Shown: positions 47,182-57,760 of the stretch, piece after piece
Position numbering within the stretch: position 1 is the stretch's first letter
Layout of the letters: each line of letters begins with the position of its first letter
NCBI GenBank assembly: GCA_902728285.1
Contig: CACVBU010000050.1
Span: forward strand, 2,938,919 to 3,002,918
Direction: 5' to 3'
DNA: 64,000 bases
Source: Clytia hemisphaerica
Lineage: Eukaryota; Cnidaria; Hydrozoa; Leptothecata; Clytiidae
The notes under the pieces: model-generated
Told to the model about the DNA's origin: nothing
Database searches by the model: none
What the model saw: only the letters and a program-made list of their open reading frames with translations
Made by a program: the position numbers and the translations under genes

Positions 47182-47452
47182 AAGGCTTGGGGACACGAGA
47201 AGTTTTTTTCGCGTTGGTGCAATGCAACATGCTCCATCCCATCAACACAAGCCAAAAAGTGCGTGTCCCATCAATTTTGCTCCATTGTCCCGGGGACAAA
47301 ATATGGGTGTCTTTTGGGTATTTCCCTCACTTTTTGTCCCATGAAACAAAAAAAAGAAACCATGGGACACGCACTTTTTTTCTTGTGTTGGTGCGATGGA
47401 GCATGTTGCATTGCGCCAACACGAAAAAAAACTTCTCGTGTCCCCAAGCCTT
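47182..47452. mobile_element. 270-bp hairpin element with about 93-bp arms
   Basis: AAGGCTTGGGGACACGAGAA at 47182 is matched inverted at 47433-47452. Pairing goes on through GCAATGCAACATGCTCCATC and the AGTGCGTGTCCCAT words, with a loop of about 85 bp holding TTTTTGTCCCATG. All ORFs over it are read from the palindrome. Confidence 0.85.
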
Positions 47453-47565
47453 TACTGCATTATTACTTTTTCCATTTTTCTTGACCAACGATGGGAGCAA
47501 AATGTGTTTGATTCTCCGAAGTTTGAGTTCCATTTCTCAATGTCCTAGGGGCCCCCCCCAGCGGT

Positions 47566-47890
47566 TTGCGTGAATGCGTGAATGAGCATTTTTGGTTGCG
47601 TGAATGCGTGAAAATTGGAAAAAAAATGCGTGAATGCGTGAATTGAAAAAACTTCCGTGAACGTGAAAATTCACTTTTTGATTGCGTGAATGCGTGAATC
47701 TTCGCTATTTTGTGCGTGAATACGTGAATTTTCCCTTTTTTCCACCGATCATGTGCAGTTTTCCGGATTTTCCGATGTTTCCCCGAAAATTTTCCGATTT
47801 CCTGAAAAATCGGGTTATTGCGTGAAACTCAAGGAAAATTTGCGTGAATGCGTGAATTTCGAAAAAAAATTGCGATTGCGTGAATTGAGG
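47566..47890 (+). repeat. GCGTGAATGCGTGAAT minisatellite-like array
   Basis: The octamer GCGTGAAT recurs irregularly about a dozen times, often in pairs, broken by TTTTT or AAAAA spacers. Confidence 0.8.
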
Positions 47891-48160
47891 GTCCGCTGGT
47901 GGGCCTCTCCTAGTGCTGTGACTGAAATGACTTTAGTATCATGACGTCATCGTTCTTTCTTTTGGTCAATGTTTTGTTAACGGTCGATTATTTCAATAAT
48001 TCAGTGGTTCTGCTTTTCTTCAAGGCCTGTTCATAATCACATAAGGTCTCGTACGAATGAACAGGTGTGTCTTCAAGGTGCCAAGCTCAAGTCGAACTTT
48101 ATTAGCAAGAAAGTTTCTGCAAATATGTGATTTAACTGGATGGTCAACTACCCGTGGTTC
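47891..48160 (-). pseudogene. Possible distal piece of the galactosyltransferase remnant
   Basis: A minus-strand frame here (RVVDHPVKSHICRN) could be the part of the coding region on the far side of the MITE at 48161-48781. It ends near 48020. Support is only positional. Confidence 0.25.
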
Positions 48161-48781
48161 CAGTGGCGTTGTGGAAGGGGGGCCGGGGGCCATGCCCATC
48201 CCCAGCGGAGCTTTTTTAAAGGGGCGCCGAAAAGCAAGAGGCGCCAAAAAGAGGATTTTTTAAACGCCCTTATCTTCAAAATTCATACTTTATGCGCCTT
48301 AAATTGCGCCCCAGGACCAATTTTACTGAGATAAAATACTTGCAATATTTTTCGCTCGCAATACAGTTAATTGCTAACTTCTTTGCAATCTAGCTAATTT
48401 AAAAGTTTTTTTGTGTACCAATTTGCTGACAACAATATTGAAATCATAAAACATCAATTTTTTCGCTTGCTTCGCACGCATTTGTTTCTTTAAGTTACTT
48501 TTCACTCTAGCAAGTGTCAAATTTGTCTATTTTTATTTAGTAATTTAGGGTATCTTGGCAGTCGATTTTTAAAATTTTCTATTCGGCCTCAACCATGGTG
48601 GGGCCTGTTTTTCCCTTTTCCATTCATCAAAGATATATCTACTCTTCTCCACTAAATATTTCCTTCCTAATTATGCCTAGGCAAATGAATTAGTAAAAGT
48701 TTAGAAACTGGTGGGTGGAGGCACTACTTTGAAAAATTGGGGGGGGGGGGCCTCCAGAAAAATTTTCCCACAACGCCACTG
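48161..48781. mobile_element. MITE H, hAT-like ends (CAGTGGCGTTGTGG)
   Basis: CAGTGGCGTTGTGG (48161-48174) and its exact inverse (48768-48781). G-rich blocks lie next to both ends. CAGTGGCG-type ends are common in hAT elements, but the 8-bp flanks do not match. It lies inside the galactosyltransferase remnant. Confidence 0.75.
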
Positions 48782-49486
48782 AACTGCTTGGTTCATGCAC
48801 AAATCTACAATTCACATTATACATTGCAAACGCATAAGGCTCATGCATCGGTTTGCCTCCATCTAACTTAACCAAATGAACAATATATGCGTCATCGATC
48901 TTCAAATGTGCTTCCCAGTTGAAGTGAGGAATCATTCGGCCAATGATCCGTTGCGATAACACATACCCGCCACCGCTACAATAAGAATCATAGATTTTGC
49001 CAGGCCACTCCTCAAGTGATACACCATACCTACCTTTACGTTCAGGCGGCTGACCCCGCATCGCATTGCATCAATAATATTTGTTCGACTCGTCAATCAA
49101 TTGTTTGAACACAATACTCTGATCCCGTTGAACATTGAACAGTTCCAACGTTAAAAATGACTATTCATTCATCTGTCATATTTCCCCAAAACGATTGATT
49201 GCCCTATGTCTGACGTCGAAATGTTTTGCGAATGACGTCACCAATATGACGAATTTTACCTCTTTTGGCAATCTGATTTGACGCGGTCAACCAGGACGTG
49301 TGGTCGAAACATTTGTGTTTCGTTTGAGTTGGATGTTCTTTTGCCAATCAAGATCATATTCAACCTTTTTCTGTGTTTCACAATCTCTAACCAAGACTCT
49401 TGTTTTTTCAAGCGATCATCTTGAACAGTAAGTTGACTTCTTATCTCTTTCATCATCTGATACAGTCCAAGCCTCCCGGCTCCCAC
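48782..49486 (-). pseudogene. Beta-1,3-galactosyltransferase family (GT31) remnant
   Basis: The piece 49061-48782 has the GT31 C-terminal signature: PPERKGRYGVSLEEWP, YCSGGGYVLSQRIIG, then LKIDDAYIVHLVKLDGGKP in place of the usual E-D-V-Y-x-G. Upstream (49250-49062) weak GT31-like words appear in shifting frames with stops. A further frame (49486-49256) may be an N-terminal part and ends near a GTAAAAT donor. Intact enzymes are Golgi type II membrane proteins adding galactose or GlcNAc to glycans. The central acceptor/DxD region is missing and a MITE cuts the 3' side, so this is most likely a pseudogene. Confidence 0.65.
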
Positions 49487-50322
49487 TTTTCCTGTATGCC
49501 ATACAGTTCTGATAACTTTCCGTCATAATGTGAAATGACGTCACTGTGATTGACAGTTTGCTCGACATAATTAATTTGTGTGATTTGATTGGTTGTATTG
49601 ATAAGTGAAGTTCACCATAAAGTAAGATATACTGAACAACAATATCAAATGAAACAACCTCTTACGTTGCATCGTGAAATTGTGTACCTGGAAATAACAA
49701 ATATAAAAGAAAACTTTGGAGTGGTTTACTATACACATAAATCTTTTTAGTTCAATGAAAAAGGGTTGTTTTTTCGAAAAAGTCGAAAAATTCGAAAACT
49801 ACTTTCGAATAAAAGTATTCACCTAGACGATCCTACCTAAACTCTCTAAATAAATCAATTCAAGTGTAAGCTTGGGCACTTGTAGAAAGTACTCAAAATT
49901 TTTGAACAGTCAGGTCTTTCAAGGGTAATCGTCAGCCGTGCAAAATTACTCGAATCTGATTGGTTTAGAGGAGTGCGATTAATCGTTAATTGCACTATTA
50001 CCACTTTTTGCACTCTTCGGCGGGGGGACACTTTTGTCCCCTACTTATTCTTTTCTCTCCCAAGTCCTGTGTCAGAGACTTTTTTTACTATATAATAAAA
50101 AACAAAGACATTTTTTTTCTTCAATATAAAAAAGAACAAAGAAATTTTACGTTACAATAGCTTCTTTTAATTGAAAGCAAAGAAAAATTACACTGCAATG
50201 TTTTTTTTTTAAACAAAAGAAAAAAAGGAGGTTTTCGAATGTTTAAAAAAATATAAAAGTTAGAAAAAGATTCTTTTTCAAAACTATTTACTGACGATTA
50301 CCTCGGAATCGTATGTTTTGTC
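49487..50322. other. Spacer with partial copy of the next hairpin
   Basis: GTGCGATTAATCGTTAATTG near 49975 is a copy of an arm of the 50323-50443 palindrome. A-rich runs lie at 50090-50250. No gene. Confidence 0.4.
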
Positions 50323-50443
50323 GTGCAATTAACGATTAATCACTCGTAACAAAGGAGAAAATACCGTAATTTGCACTCGTCCTTCGGACTCGTGCAAATT
50401 ACTATTTTCTCCTTTGTTACTCGTGATTAATCGTTAATTGCAC
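50323..50443. mobile_element. 121-bp near-perfect palindrome
   Basis: GTGCAATTAACGATTAATCA at the left is matched inverted at the right end; pairing continues through ACTCGTAACAAAGGAGAAAA to a short CCTTCGG loop near 50383. Confidence 0.85.
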
Positions 50444-50741
50444 TCCAAACCATACGATTACTAGTACTAATCATGCTGAAATGGATACAAGGAAAAATCC
50501 GCTAACCTGAATTCAAGAATATCGTTCAATTACATTTCAAATGCCGGCCATTTTCTTTTCCGCGAAGTTTCGTCTTTTCTGTCGGATTGCACTCTTCACA
50601 ACCATCAAATCAATCAAAACTTTCATTTCACTCCCTTCTAATAAAGCACGTTCGTTTTTTGCTCTTCTATGAGATGAAGTCAAATCTATGACCCTGGGCC
50701 CGGTTGTTCAAAAAATCGAAAAGCTTTAAGCTTAAATTAAT

Positions 50742-50870
50742 TACACGTTTTTTTTTTTATTAGAACACTTAAAATTTGGCTGAGCCTGGATGTGCTTATT
50801 TTTTTAGAAATTTTCAGCCTTAAATGTTCTTAAATGCGTTCTTAATTTTTCAGACTACTCTAAATCGACA
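50742..50870. mobile_element. MITE B, truncated copy
   Basis: TACACGTTTTTTTTTTATTA followed by GCCT and ATGTTCTTAAAT words as in 19680-19926; the right end is missing. Confidence 0.55.
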
Positions 50871-51026
50871 ATATCATGCAAAATAAAGAGCATATAAAAT
50901 TGGTACAATTTGGACAATATTTGACTCTCGATTTTAGAAAATCCATGCCTAAGTTGGGTTAAAACTGCTTGAAAAGAAGAAAAATTGTAGTTTCTTGTAA
51001 TTTTTTTCCAAACTGAGGCTGGGCAT

Positions 51027-51779
51027 TGTCGTAATATCTTCGATATCTGGAGTTAGGATACAATTCTTTTAGGCCTTCCCTTATAGACTTTCTTGCCTTA
51101 CTTTACTATTCTAACAGCTAAACATGGTTATGATGTAACCTACCATAAAGAATTTCATGTTGTGCTATTTTAAATTCTAACTTCCATAAATCCCTGACAC
51201 CGATGACATAAACCCCAGAATAGTCCCCTTCTATCCATGACAGTTCCGTCAGCGCTCACTGACATTTGGTTGACCATAAGCTTGCTTAGTGTCGACCACC
51301 TGTTGTTGTTGGTTCTGTCCAAATTCCATCCCCGTTCCTACACCCCTTACTTGCCTCCCCTTTTGTTAGGCCTCAGCTATTTTCTTTGTGTGTATTGTTA
51401 TTAATACTTATTATGAATTGTATTGTATGTAGGAGTGAGATAAGATTTTAAAAATATAGGAAAATTATTGAGAGAGTGTAAAAAGTTTAATTAAGAAGCA
51501 TCGTAAATTTTACACGAAGCAAAGATATAACGATGTAAGTGTAATTTTAAATTGTTTTAAGAGAAGCCCAAAATATAGGGTAAAGTTTCATTCTTGTAAA
51601 ATCAAGAAACTGTGTTCTGTTTATTGTTTCTCTCTGTGAGCCTCCTCATGACTTAGTCTACATTAAAATAAGGACAACTACCATAGGTTAAAGTAACTGA
51701 AATTCTTATTCTATTATATCAACTGATGAAACTACTTTTGAGCTAATATAAGATGAAGGGCAGGCTAGAACTTTCGACA
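51027..51779 (+). repeat. 5' LTR, 753 bp
   Basis: Starts TGTCG and ends CGACA, so it has the TG...CA boundary within a 5-bp inverted repeat. A primer-binding-like TGGAGG follows directly. Its first 138 bp recur at 58750-58887. Confidence 0.8.
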
Positions 51780-51797
51780 TGGAGGTTCTACCGGGCC
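51780..51797 (+). promoter_or_regulatory. Candidate primer binding site
   Basis: TGGAGGTTCTACCGGG begins at the base after the LTR; TGG complements the CCA end of a tRNA. The tRNA was not identified. Confidence 0.5.
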
Positions 51798-52597
51798 GCC
51801 CTTCCGTCTTTCGTCCCCTTGTGCCTTCCTTTTTCTTCCCTTCCTTTCCCCCCCCCTATTCTCTCATCCCCAACCGACATTATGGTAGTTGTTCTTGAAT
51901 TCTTGGTTCGTCTTGGAAATTTTTTTTGCTATTTTGTTCTTCTGTGAAAAATTTCTGGATTTCCCCAACCCGTGTTTTTTTTGGAGGACTTGATCACCCT
52001 TCCAATGGGTAGCGGGAACCTCTTTCCCCTTCTGGTTTCTCGTCCTGAGTGCGCCTTGTACTTTAGAACCATATTCATCCCTTACCCTATTGTATTGTTT
52101 GATTTTTGTGACATTGTATTCAAAAGATTCAGTGTGTATTTGTTTGACTGAATTAATAAATTGACAAGATGTCATATTTCCTTTCCGTGAGGATGTGTTT
52201 TCTTACGGCTATGTAAGTGCCTCGGGCACATTGTTTGAAATAATAGCGGTTTTAAATTGTTTTGTCTTTCATGGAGTTTGAATGGCGCTTGCTGATTAAT
52301 TGAGAGTCGAAACTAAACTGAAGCTTTAGAGATATCACCTAAGCGCGATTTAGTTGATATATATCCTGTGTTTTCGTCAGAGTCAGCTTATTAGGGTTTT
52401 GCTCTCCCTCTCTCCTTCTTTTTACTATAAATATTGGCGTTTGAAAAGGAATTTTGAACTTTCAGTCTGATACCGAGGGAATATCGCTCAATGAGTCTTG
52501 GGTTTGTTTGGAATGAGCTGGTTTTCCTCTTTCTTCCGGTTTTCTTGTGCGATTTTTTTTTTTTTTTTGAGAGCGCTATATAAGTTGGTACCATGAT

Positions 52598-52735
52598 GAG
52601 TTTACGTGTTTATCCTGCCGAAGTAGCAGACGTGTTTATCCTGCCAGAAGAGCAGATGAGTTTATCCTGCCAGAGGAGCAGACGAGTTTATCCTGCCAGA
52701 GGGCAGACGAGTTTATCCTGCCAGAGGAGCAGATG
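52598..52735 (+). repeat. 26-bp tandem repeat in the element leader, about 5 units
   Basis: GAGTTTATCCTGCCAGAGGA followed by GCAGAC repeats, with unit lengths of 24 to 27 bp and decreasing divergence to the right. It precedes the gag start by about 150 bp. Confidence 0.85.
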
Positions 52736-52886
52736 ACTTTTACTCCTTCCCCCCTGTAGGATACCCGGGTATGGTGCACCCTTTTGTATCTTGAGTGTCC
52801 TGTGGGGAGGTTGAATGTTTTAGAAGATTATGAGATGATTTTGAGCACAAGTTTTATTCTTATTTATAGTGAACTGCGCAGTCCAC

Positions 52887-54475
52887 ATGCAAACACCTGA
52901 CGACTTAGAGGTAGCCCAGTCAGACGCCCTGGATGTAATCCAAGCCCATTTAGATAGTACAGAGCAAAACCCTACAAGCGACTCAAACATTTTCCCAGAT
53001 AATTCCCCTTCCCTGAAAAAGACAGCTTTGTCGCCCCGACGGAGCAGAGTTTTTCCCCTTCTGTCTGTGATTTTTCCCCATCCGAGGTCTACCAGCAGCT
53101 GACAAAGTTAAAAAGGCGAGTTTCAAATTTTGTCACAGAGCAAAAAGAATATACAGAAACTTTAAAGACTGTAAAAAGTTCCTTGGAGGAGATTGTCACC
53201 AATAAAAATTTGGAAGTTGATTTCGATCTAGTAAGTTCGAAATTAGACGTTATAGAAGCCCTTGAAGCTGCTGAGTTTGAACAGGCCCGTGAGATTTTTA
53301 TCGAAGCCGAGCTGATTAACAAGCAAATAAAACGTCAGTTTACCGTTTTTGACGAGTTAGATTCTTCCCCGGATTATCAAGATTATTTAGACCTGAAAAA
53401 GGATTTGCGTAATTTGGCCGAGTCTTTCCACGACGCTAATAGGATTTTTGATACCTTTGTGGGGCACACAAAACTTGCAAACGCGAACCTTAAAACAGAA
53501 ATTGAGAAGAACCAGGAAAAGTTTGGTTCACGTACCCCTGAGCCTGTAGATATTTCCACACCCATCCTTCCTATCCTCAGAAAGTCTTATCACCACGAGT
53601 CCCCACCAGAGACAATAGTGGAAAGTACCATGGATCAGATACCAGTTGCCGCTCTCCTTGCGAGAAATGTTGACATCCCTGCCTTGCCTGAGTTTGGCTT
53701 AAGTGCTAATGATGATATTGTTGATTTTTTTACAAAGTTGGAACTTTCGTTAGCGTTTTATCAACTGAGCAACGAACAGAAAGCAAGAATTGTTCCCTTG
53801 AGACTCAAAGAAAGAGCCTATACCTTTTACCTCACCCTTAGCCAGATCATCAAAGATGACTACAACCTGTTGGTTGGTGCCCTGAAGAAAGAATTTGATG
53901 CCCCAGAGTTGAAATACCGAAGACGTCAGGAGCTGCATGGTATTCAACAAAATGGTGAATCCATTGCAAAGTATTTGTCCAGAGTTGAGAAGCTGTCTCA
54001 GAACTTAGAGGTTGCTGATCAGACAAAGTTGGATCTGATGATCGCTGGGCTTGATCGACCATACAGGCAGTTCATTCAAATGAAACAGCCAAAATCCTAT
54101 AGCGAAGCGACCCATAAGCTGCTATTAAAGGAATCTGTCAGCCCGCCTCAGGACAATGCTGCAAACATGAACAGCATCTTGTCCGCCATTGAAGCTATAA
54201 AGCCAAAGCAACAACCTGACACCAACCGGGCGTATCGTGATCAAAGACAAAGCGGTAGATCCGTCGTTTGCAACTACTGTAGCCGAATGGGGCATTTCAT
54301 CAGAGACTGTCGCACGAGGATGAGGGATCAACAAAATCGACAAGGATTCAGAGGCTCGAGAGGATCTCGCGCACCGCACCGAGGAGGAGGTCGCGGATTT
54401 CCCCCACCAAGATCACAGGTAGAATGTTATCGATGCAGAAAACTTGGTCACTATGCCTCTGAGTGTACTAATTGA
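52887..54475 (+). CDS. gag: Gag polyprotein with two CCHC zinc knuckles (one frameshift)
   Basis: The ATG at 52887 opens a frame that joins the main gag frame only if one base is lost from an A5 run at 53016-53020, so this copy is frameshifted there. The main frame (to 54475) has a coiled coil (53100-53520), a capsid-like retrotransposon gag domain (about 53650-54140, with LRLKERAYTFYLTL and LMIAGLDRPYRQFI) and two CCHC knuckles, CNYCSRMGHFIRDC and CYRCRKLGHYASEC, after an RG-rich stretch. Gag packs element RNA. It ends in TGA, in frame with pol. Confidence 0.9.
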
Positions 54476-54481
54476 CTAGGC
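54473..54481 (+). promoter_or_regulatory. Readthrough-type stop between gag and pol: TGA CTA GGC
   Basis: The gag stop TGA is followed by CTAG, and the same frame continues open through pol. UGA-CUA-G is a known strong readthrough context (alphaviruses and some animal genes). A GC-rich stretch follows (CGCCCTGGGGGTG), which could form structure. Confidence 0.7.
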
Positions 54482-57400
54482 CGCCCTGGGGGTGTTACCG
54501 AGGAAACAATACTTTTGAAAATTGATAATGTCAAGTGCAATGAAAAGTCTAGAAAGTTGCGCTCGGTATTTTGGACCTCTGTGAATAGCAGGCCTATTCA
54601 AACCCTAATAGATACCGGCTCTACGGTTACTGCGATTGCTTCAAACACCCTGAAAAGATTTGATTCTCCCATATTTAAAGCGGACATTCCTCCTGTCAGT
54701 GTTGAAGTCGCAAATGGCAATTTTGAAAAGGCAATCGAAGTTGTTAACCTTCCAATTACTGTTGGGGGCATGACCTTTTTCCACCCTACTCACGTTTTTA
54801 AAAATTTGCCCTTTCCTCTTTTGCTTGGCGATGATTTCTTAGAGGCCAACCAAGGCCAATTAGTATTTAATGGCTCCGCAGCTGAGCTTACCTTGATTGA
54901 TAGTATTGAGAATAATATAAATTTTATTGACGAAAAAGGACGTGTCGTCATTGAAACCAGTTTTTCAGAACGACAGACTTCTGATGAAAAAGTATTCCAT
55001 CACCAAACTCAAAATATAGAGTTCCCTCCTAAAGCACTTCACAAGGTTAATCTTGCCCCTTGTGAAGGAATGATTGATGACTTTTTGTACTTAGTTGAAA
55101 ACAGCCCCCAAAGAGAAGACCTCCTAGTTATGATTCCCCAGCTTTCTGCGTTTAGTGAAGGGAAACTTGAAATTTTTGTAGCGAACCCCATGGATAAGAG
55201 CATTAACACCAGTCTAACGTTAATAAGTTCCCCTGTAGACACCATAGAGGAGCCGATTATCAAATCCCCAAAGACCCAGTCATGCTATAAACCTTACCCA
55301 CTTACTGATTCCCAGAGAAATGAGCTTGACGAGATTCTAAGGGAATTCCAGGATGTCCTTGCAGATAAAGATGACCCTTTGGGACAAACAGATAGAGTGG
55401 AGCATAAAATTATTACTGAACATGAAATTCCGATAAGACAGAAACCTTATCGTCTTTCACCCGCTCAAAAGGAAACCCTTGAAAAAGAGCTAGATAGTCA
55501 GCTGGAAAAAAGGATCATTCAGAAAAGTAGTTCTCCGTGGTCAAGCCCTATTGTAATGGTACCAAAAGGCGATGGTGGCACGCGAGTCTGCATTGATTAC
55601 CGTAAACTTAATAAGATTACGAAAAAGGATGCCCATCCATTGCCAAAGATTGAGGAAATTTTAGACCATTTAAATGGCGCTAGGATATTCTCTACTCTTG
55701 ACCTGCTAACGGGATACCATCAAATTCCCATGGAAAAAGCAAGTATTCCAAAGACAGCTTTTGTTACGCACAAAGGCCTCTTTGAATACTTGCGCATGCC
55801 AATGGGGCTATGTAACGCAGCCGCTAGTTTTGAAAGACTTGCAGAGCAGGTTTTCGCACTAGAGCTGTGGGTGTTTCTCCTTTTGTATATAGATGATGTG
55901 ATCATCTATTCCAAGTCCCCAAGCGACCATTTAAAACAATTGCGCGTCGTCTTATCAAGACTCCGTGGGAATAAGTTGCAGGCCAAACTTAGTAAATGTA
56001 GATTTGCGATGTCCCAACTTTCCTTCCTGGGTCACACAGTCAATGAAAAGGGAATCCTTCCTTTGAACTCTAATACGGCTGCCATTAAAAGCTTCGAATA
56101 CCCCAAGAGCCAAAAGGACCTCCGCACATTCCTTGGCATGTGCTCTTACTATAGAAAATTCATCCCCAATTTTGGTAAAATAGCTCAATCCCTATACACC
56201 CTTCTCAAAAAGGAGCAAAAGTTTTTCCTAACAGATGAAATGAAAGCCGATTTTGATACTTTAAAGGCCAAGCTTAGCTCCCCTCCCCTCCTTCACTACC
56301 CCGACTACGATAAGACCTTTTTTGTGATTACCGATGCTTCAAAGTATGCCATTGGGCATATAATAGCCCAAGAAATTTCAGGAAAATTCGTCCCAATCCG
56401 CTATGGAGGAAGGACGTTGAAGCCTCCAGAGATTAACTATGCTATTTCAGAGAAGGAAGCTCTATCATTGGTCCATGCCATTCAAAAGAACCACCATTAC
56501 TTGTATGGAAGGTTCTTTTGGGTCTTCACAGACCACCTACCCCTCAGGAATATGGTGGATGCCCATGACCCAACCGGGCGTTTGAGTCGGTGGCATCTAA
56601 CCCTCCAACAGTACGACTATACTGTTAAATATCTACCAGGTAATCAAAATGTAGTAGCGGACGCCTTAAGTAGGTTAAATACGATTTCTCCAGAAATTGA
56701 TGAAAATGAAATACCCAGGAAAAACCTCATTGATCACGAAAGACCTCAGCCAGTGTCCTGTGTAATGCTCCCAGACCCCGCAATAATAGGAGAACAAGAT
56801 AAAGATCCAGAAATTCGCGAGATTAAGCTAAAACTACAAAATCCTAGCTCACCTCTCCATGATAACTACGTCAACGATCAGAGTGTTCTCTTTCGCATAA
56901 GTCCTTTGAATACCATGAATGGTAAAAGACAGTTGGTCGTTCCTCGTCATAGGCATCATGAGCTGATCGAGCAATTTCACTCGCCTAACCACATGGCACA
57001 TTTCGGAATTAGCTCGACGGTAAACAAGCTTATGGAGAGGTATTATTTTAAAGGTTTACCAAAAGCGGTGACCCACTTTATTAATAATTGTGATGATTGT
57101 AACAGGCATAAAGGTAGAACTAAGAAAGCTCCGGTTTTCTCCATTCCCTTCGCTACCCCTTTTAATGATTTGACCTGCGATGTGTTGGGTCCTTTCCCTC
57201 CCACCATAAATGAGAATCGGTATATTATCTCTTTCATGGATAGATACAGCTCTTGGCCAGAAGCCTTTGCTGTGAAATCCATTGAGACCGCCACTGTCGC
57301 CAGGCTCTTAGTAGAAGAGGTAATCTTTCGTTTTGGTACACCAAGAACGTTCAGTACTGATCAAGGCACCAATTTCACATCTAAGTTAATGAACGCAGTT

Positions 57401-57760
57401 TGTCAAAGGCTTGGCATTAAAAAGATCGAGTCCACCCCATATCACCCACAATCTAATGGTTTCATTGAGAGATTAAATCAAGTTATTGTTACCGGTATTT
57501 CCCACCATGTCAATGCCCACCATAGTAATTGGGATACTCTATTACCCGGGGTGTTGTTTGCTCACCGAACCTCGGTTGTTAGGACCCGTGGCCGCTCACC
57601 ATACGAACTGTTGTTCGGCCGATTACCAACCTTGCCCCCTGATGTGGAGAACCTACCCAGCGAAGTACTGACCCTGGATACTAATGACTATATGCAGCGT
57701 CTGAATTCCAGCCTGGAACACGCCAAGAGAATTGCTATCCAGGAAATCACCAAATCCTAA
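54476..57760 (+). CDS. pol: Pol polyprotein: protease, reverse transcriptase, RNase H, integrase core
   Basis: Domains in order: aspartic protease with LIDTGSTVTAI (54608-54640); RT with SPWSSPIVMVPKGDGGTR, FSTLDLLTGYHQI and YIDDV (YIDD at 55886-55897); RNase H with ITDASKYAIGH and HLPLRNM; integrase zinc finger (HH then CDDCNRHK) and catalytic D,D,E (CDVLGPFPP, STDQGTNF, FIERLN). It has no clear own start and follows gag in the same frame after the leaky stop, so a Gag-Pol fusion is expected. The frame ends at a TAA (57758-57760) before the integrase C-terminal domain; the domain continues after it. Confidence 0.93.
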   Translation, partial: LGRPGGVTEETILLKIDNVKCNEKSRKLRSVFWTSVNSRPIQTLIDTGSTVTAIASNTLKRFDSPIFKADIPPVSVEVANGNFEKAIEVVNLPITVGGMTFFHPTHVFKNLPFPLLLGDDFLEANQGQLVFNGSAAELTLIDSIENNINFIDEKGRVVIETSFSERQTSDEKVFHHQTQNIEFPPKALHKVNLAPCEGMIDDFLYLVENSPQREDLLVMIPQLSAFSEGKLEIFVANPMDKSINTSLTLISSPVDTIEEPIIKSPKTQSCYKPYPLTDSQRNELDEILREFQDVLADKDDPLGQTDRVEHKIITEHEIPIRQKPYRLSPAQKETLEKELDSQLEKRIIQKSSSPWSSPIVMVPKGDGGTRVCIDYRKLNKITKKDAHPLPKIEEILDHLNGARIFSTLDLLTGYHQIPMEKASIPKTAFVTHKGLFEYLRMPMGLCNAAASFERLAEQVFALELWVFLLLYIDDVIIYSKSPSDHLKQLRVVLSRLRGNKLQAKLSKCRFAMSQLSFLGHTVNEKGILPLNSNTAAIKSFEYPKSQKDLRTFLGMCSYYRKFIPNFGKIAQSLYTLLKKEQKFFLTDEMKADFDTLKAKLSSPPLLHYPDYDKTFFVITDASKYAIGHIIAQEISGKFVPIRYGGRTLKPPEINYAISEKEALSLVHAIQKNHHYLYGRFFWVFTDHLPLRNMVDAHDPTGRLSRWHLTLQQYDYTVKYLPGNQNVVADALSRLNTISPEIDENEIPRKNLIDHERPQPVSCVMLPDPAIIGEQDKDPEIREIKLKLQNPSSPLHDNYVNDQSVLFRISPLNTMNGKRQLVVPRHRHHELIEQFHSPNHMAHFGISSTVNKLMERYYFKGLPKAVTHFINNCDDCNRHKGRTKKAPVFSIPFATPFNDLTCDVLGPFPPTINENRYIISFMDRYSSWPEAFAVKSIETATVARLLVEEVIFRFGTPRTFSTDQGTNFTSKLMNAVCQRLGIKKIESTPYHPQSNGFIERLNQVIVTGISHHVNAHHSNWDTLLPGVLFAHRTSVVRTRGRSPYELLFGRLPTLPPDVENLPSEVLTLDTNDYMQRLNSSLEHAKRIAIQEITKS

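Noticed and set aside
47069..47573. Six overlapping ORFs on both strands
   Set aside because: All come from the arms of the 47182-47452 hairpin and its diverged neighbour.
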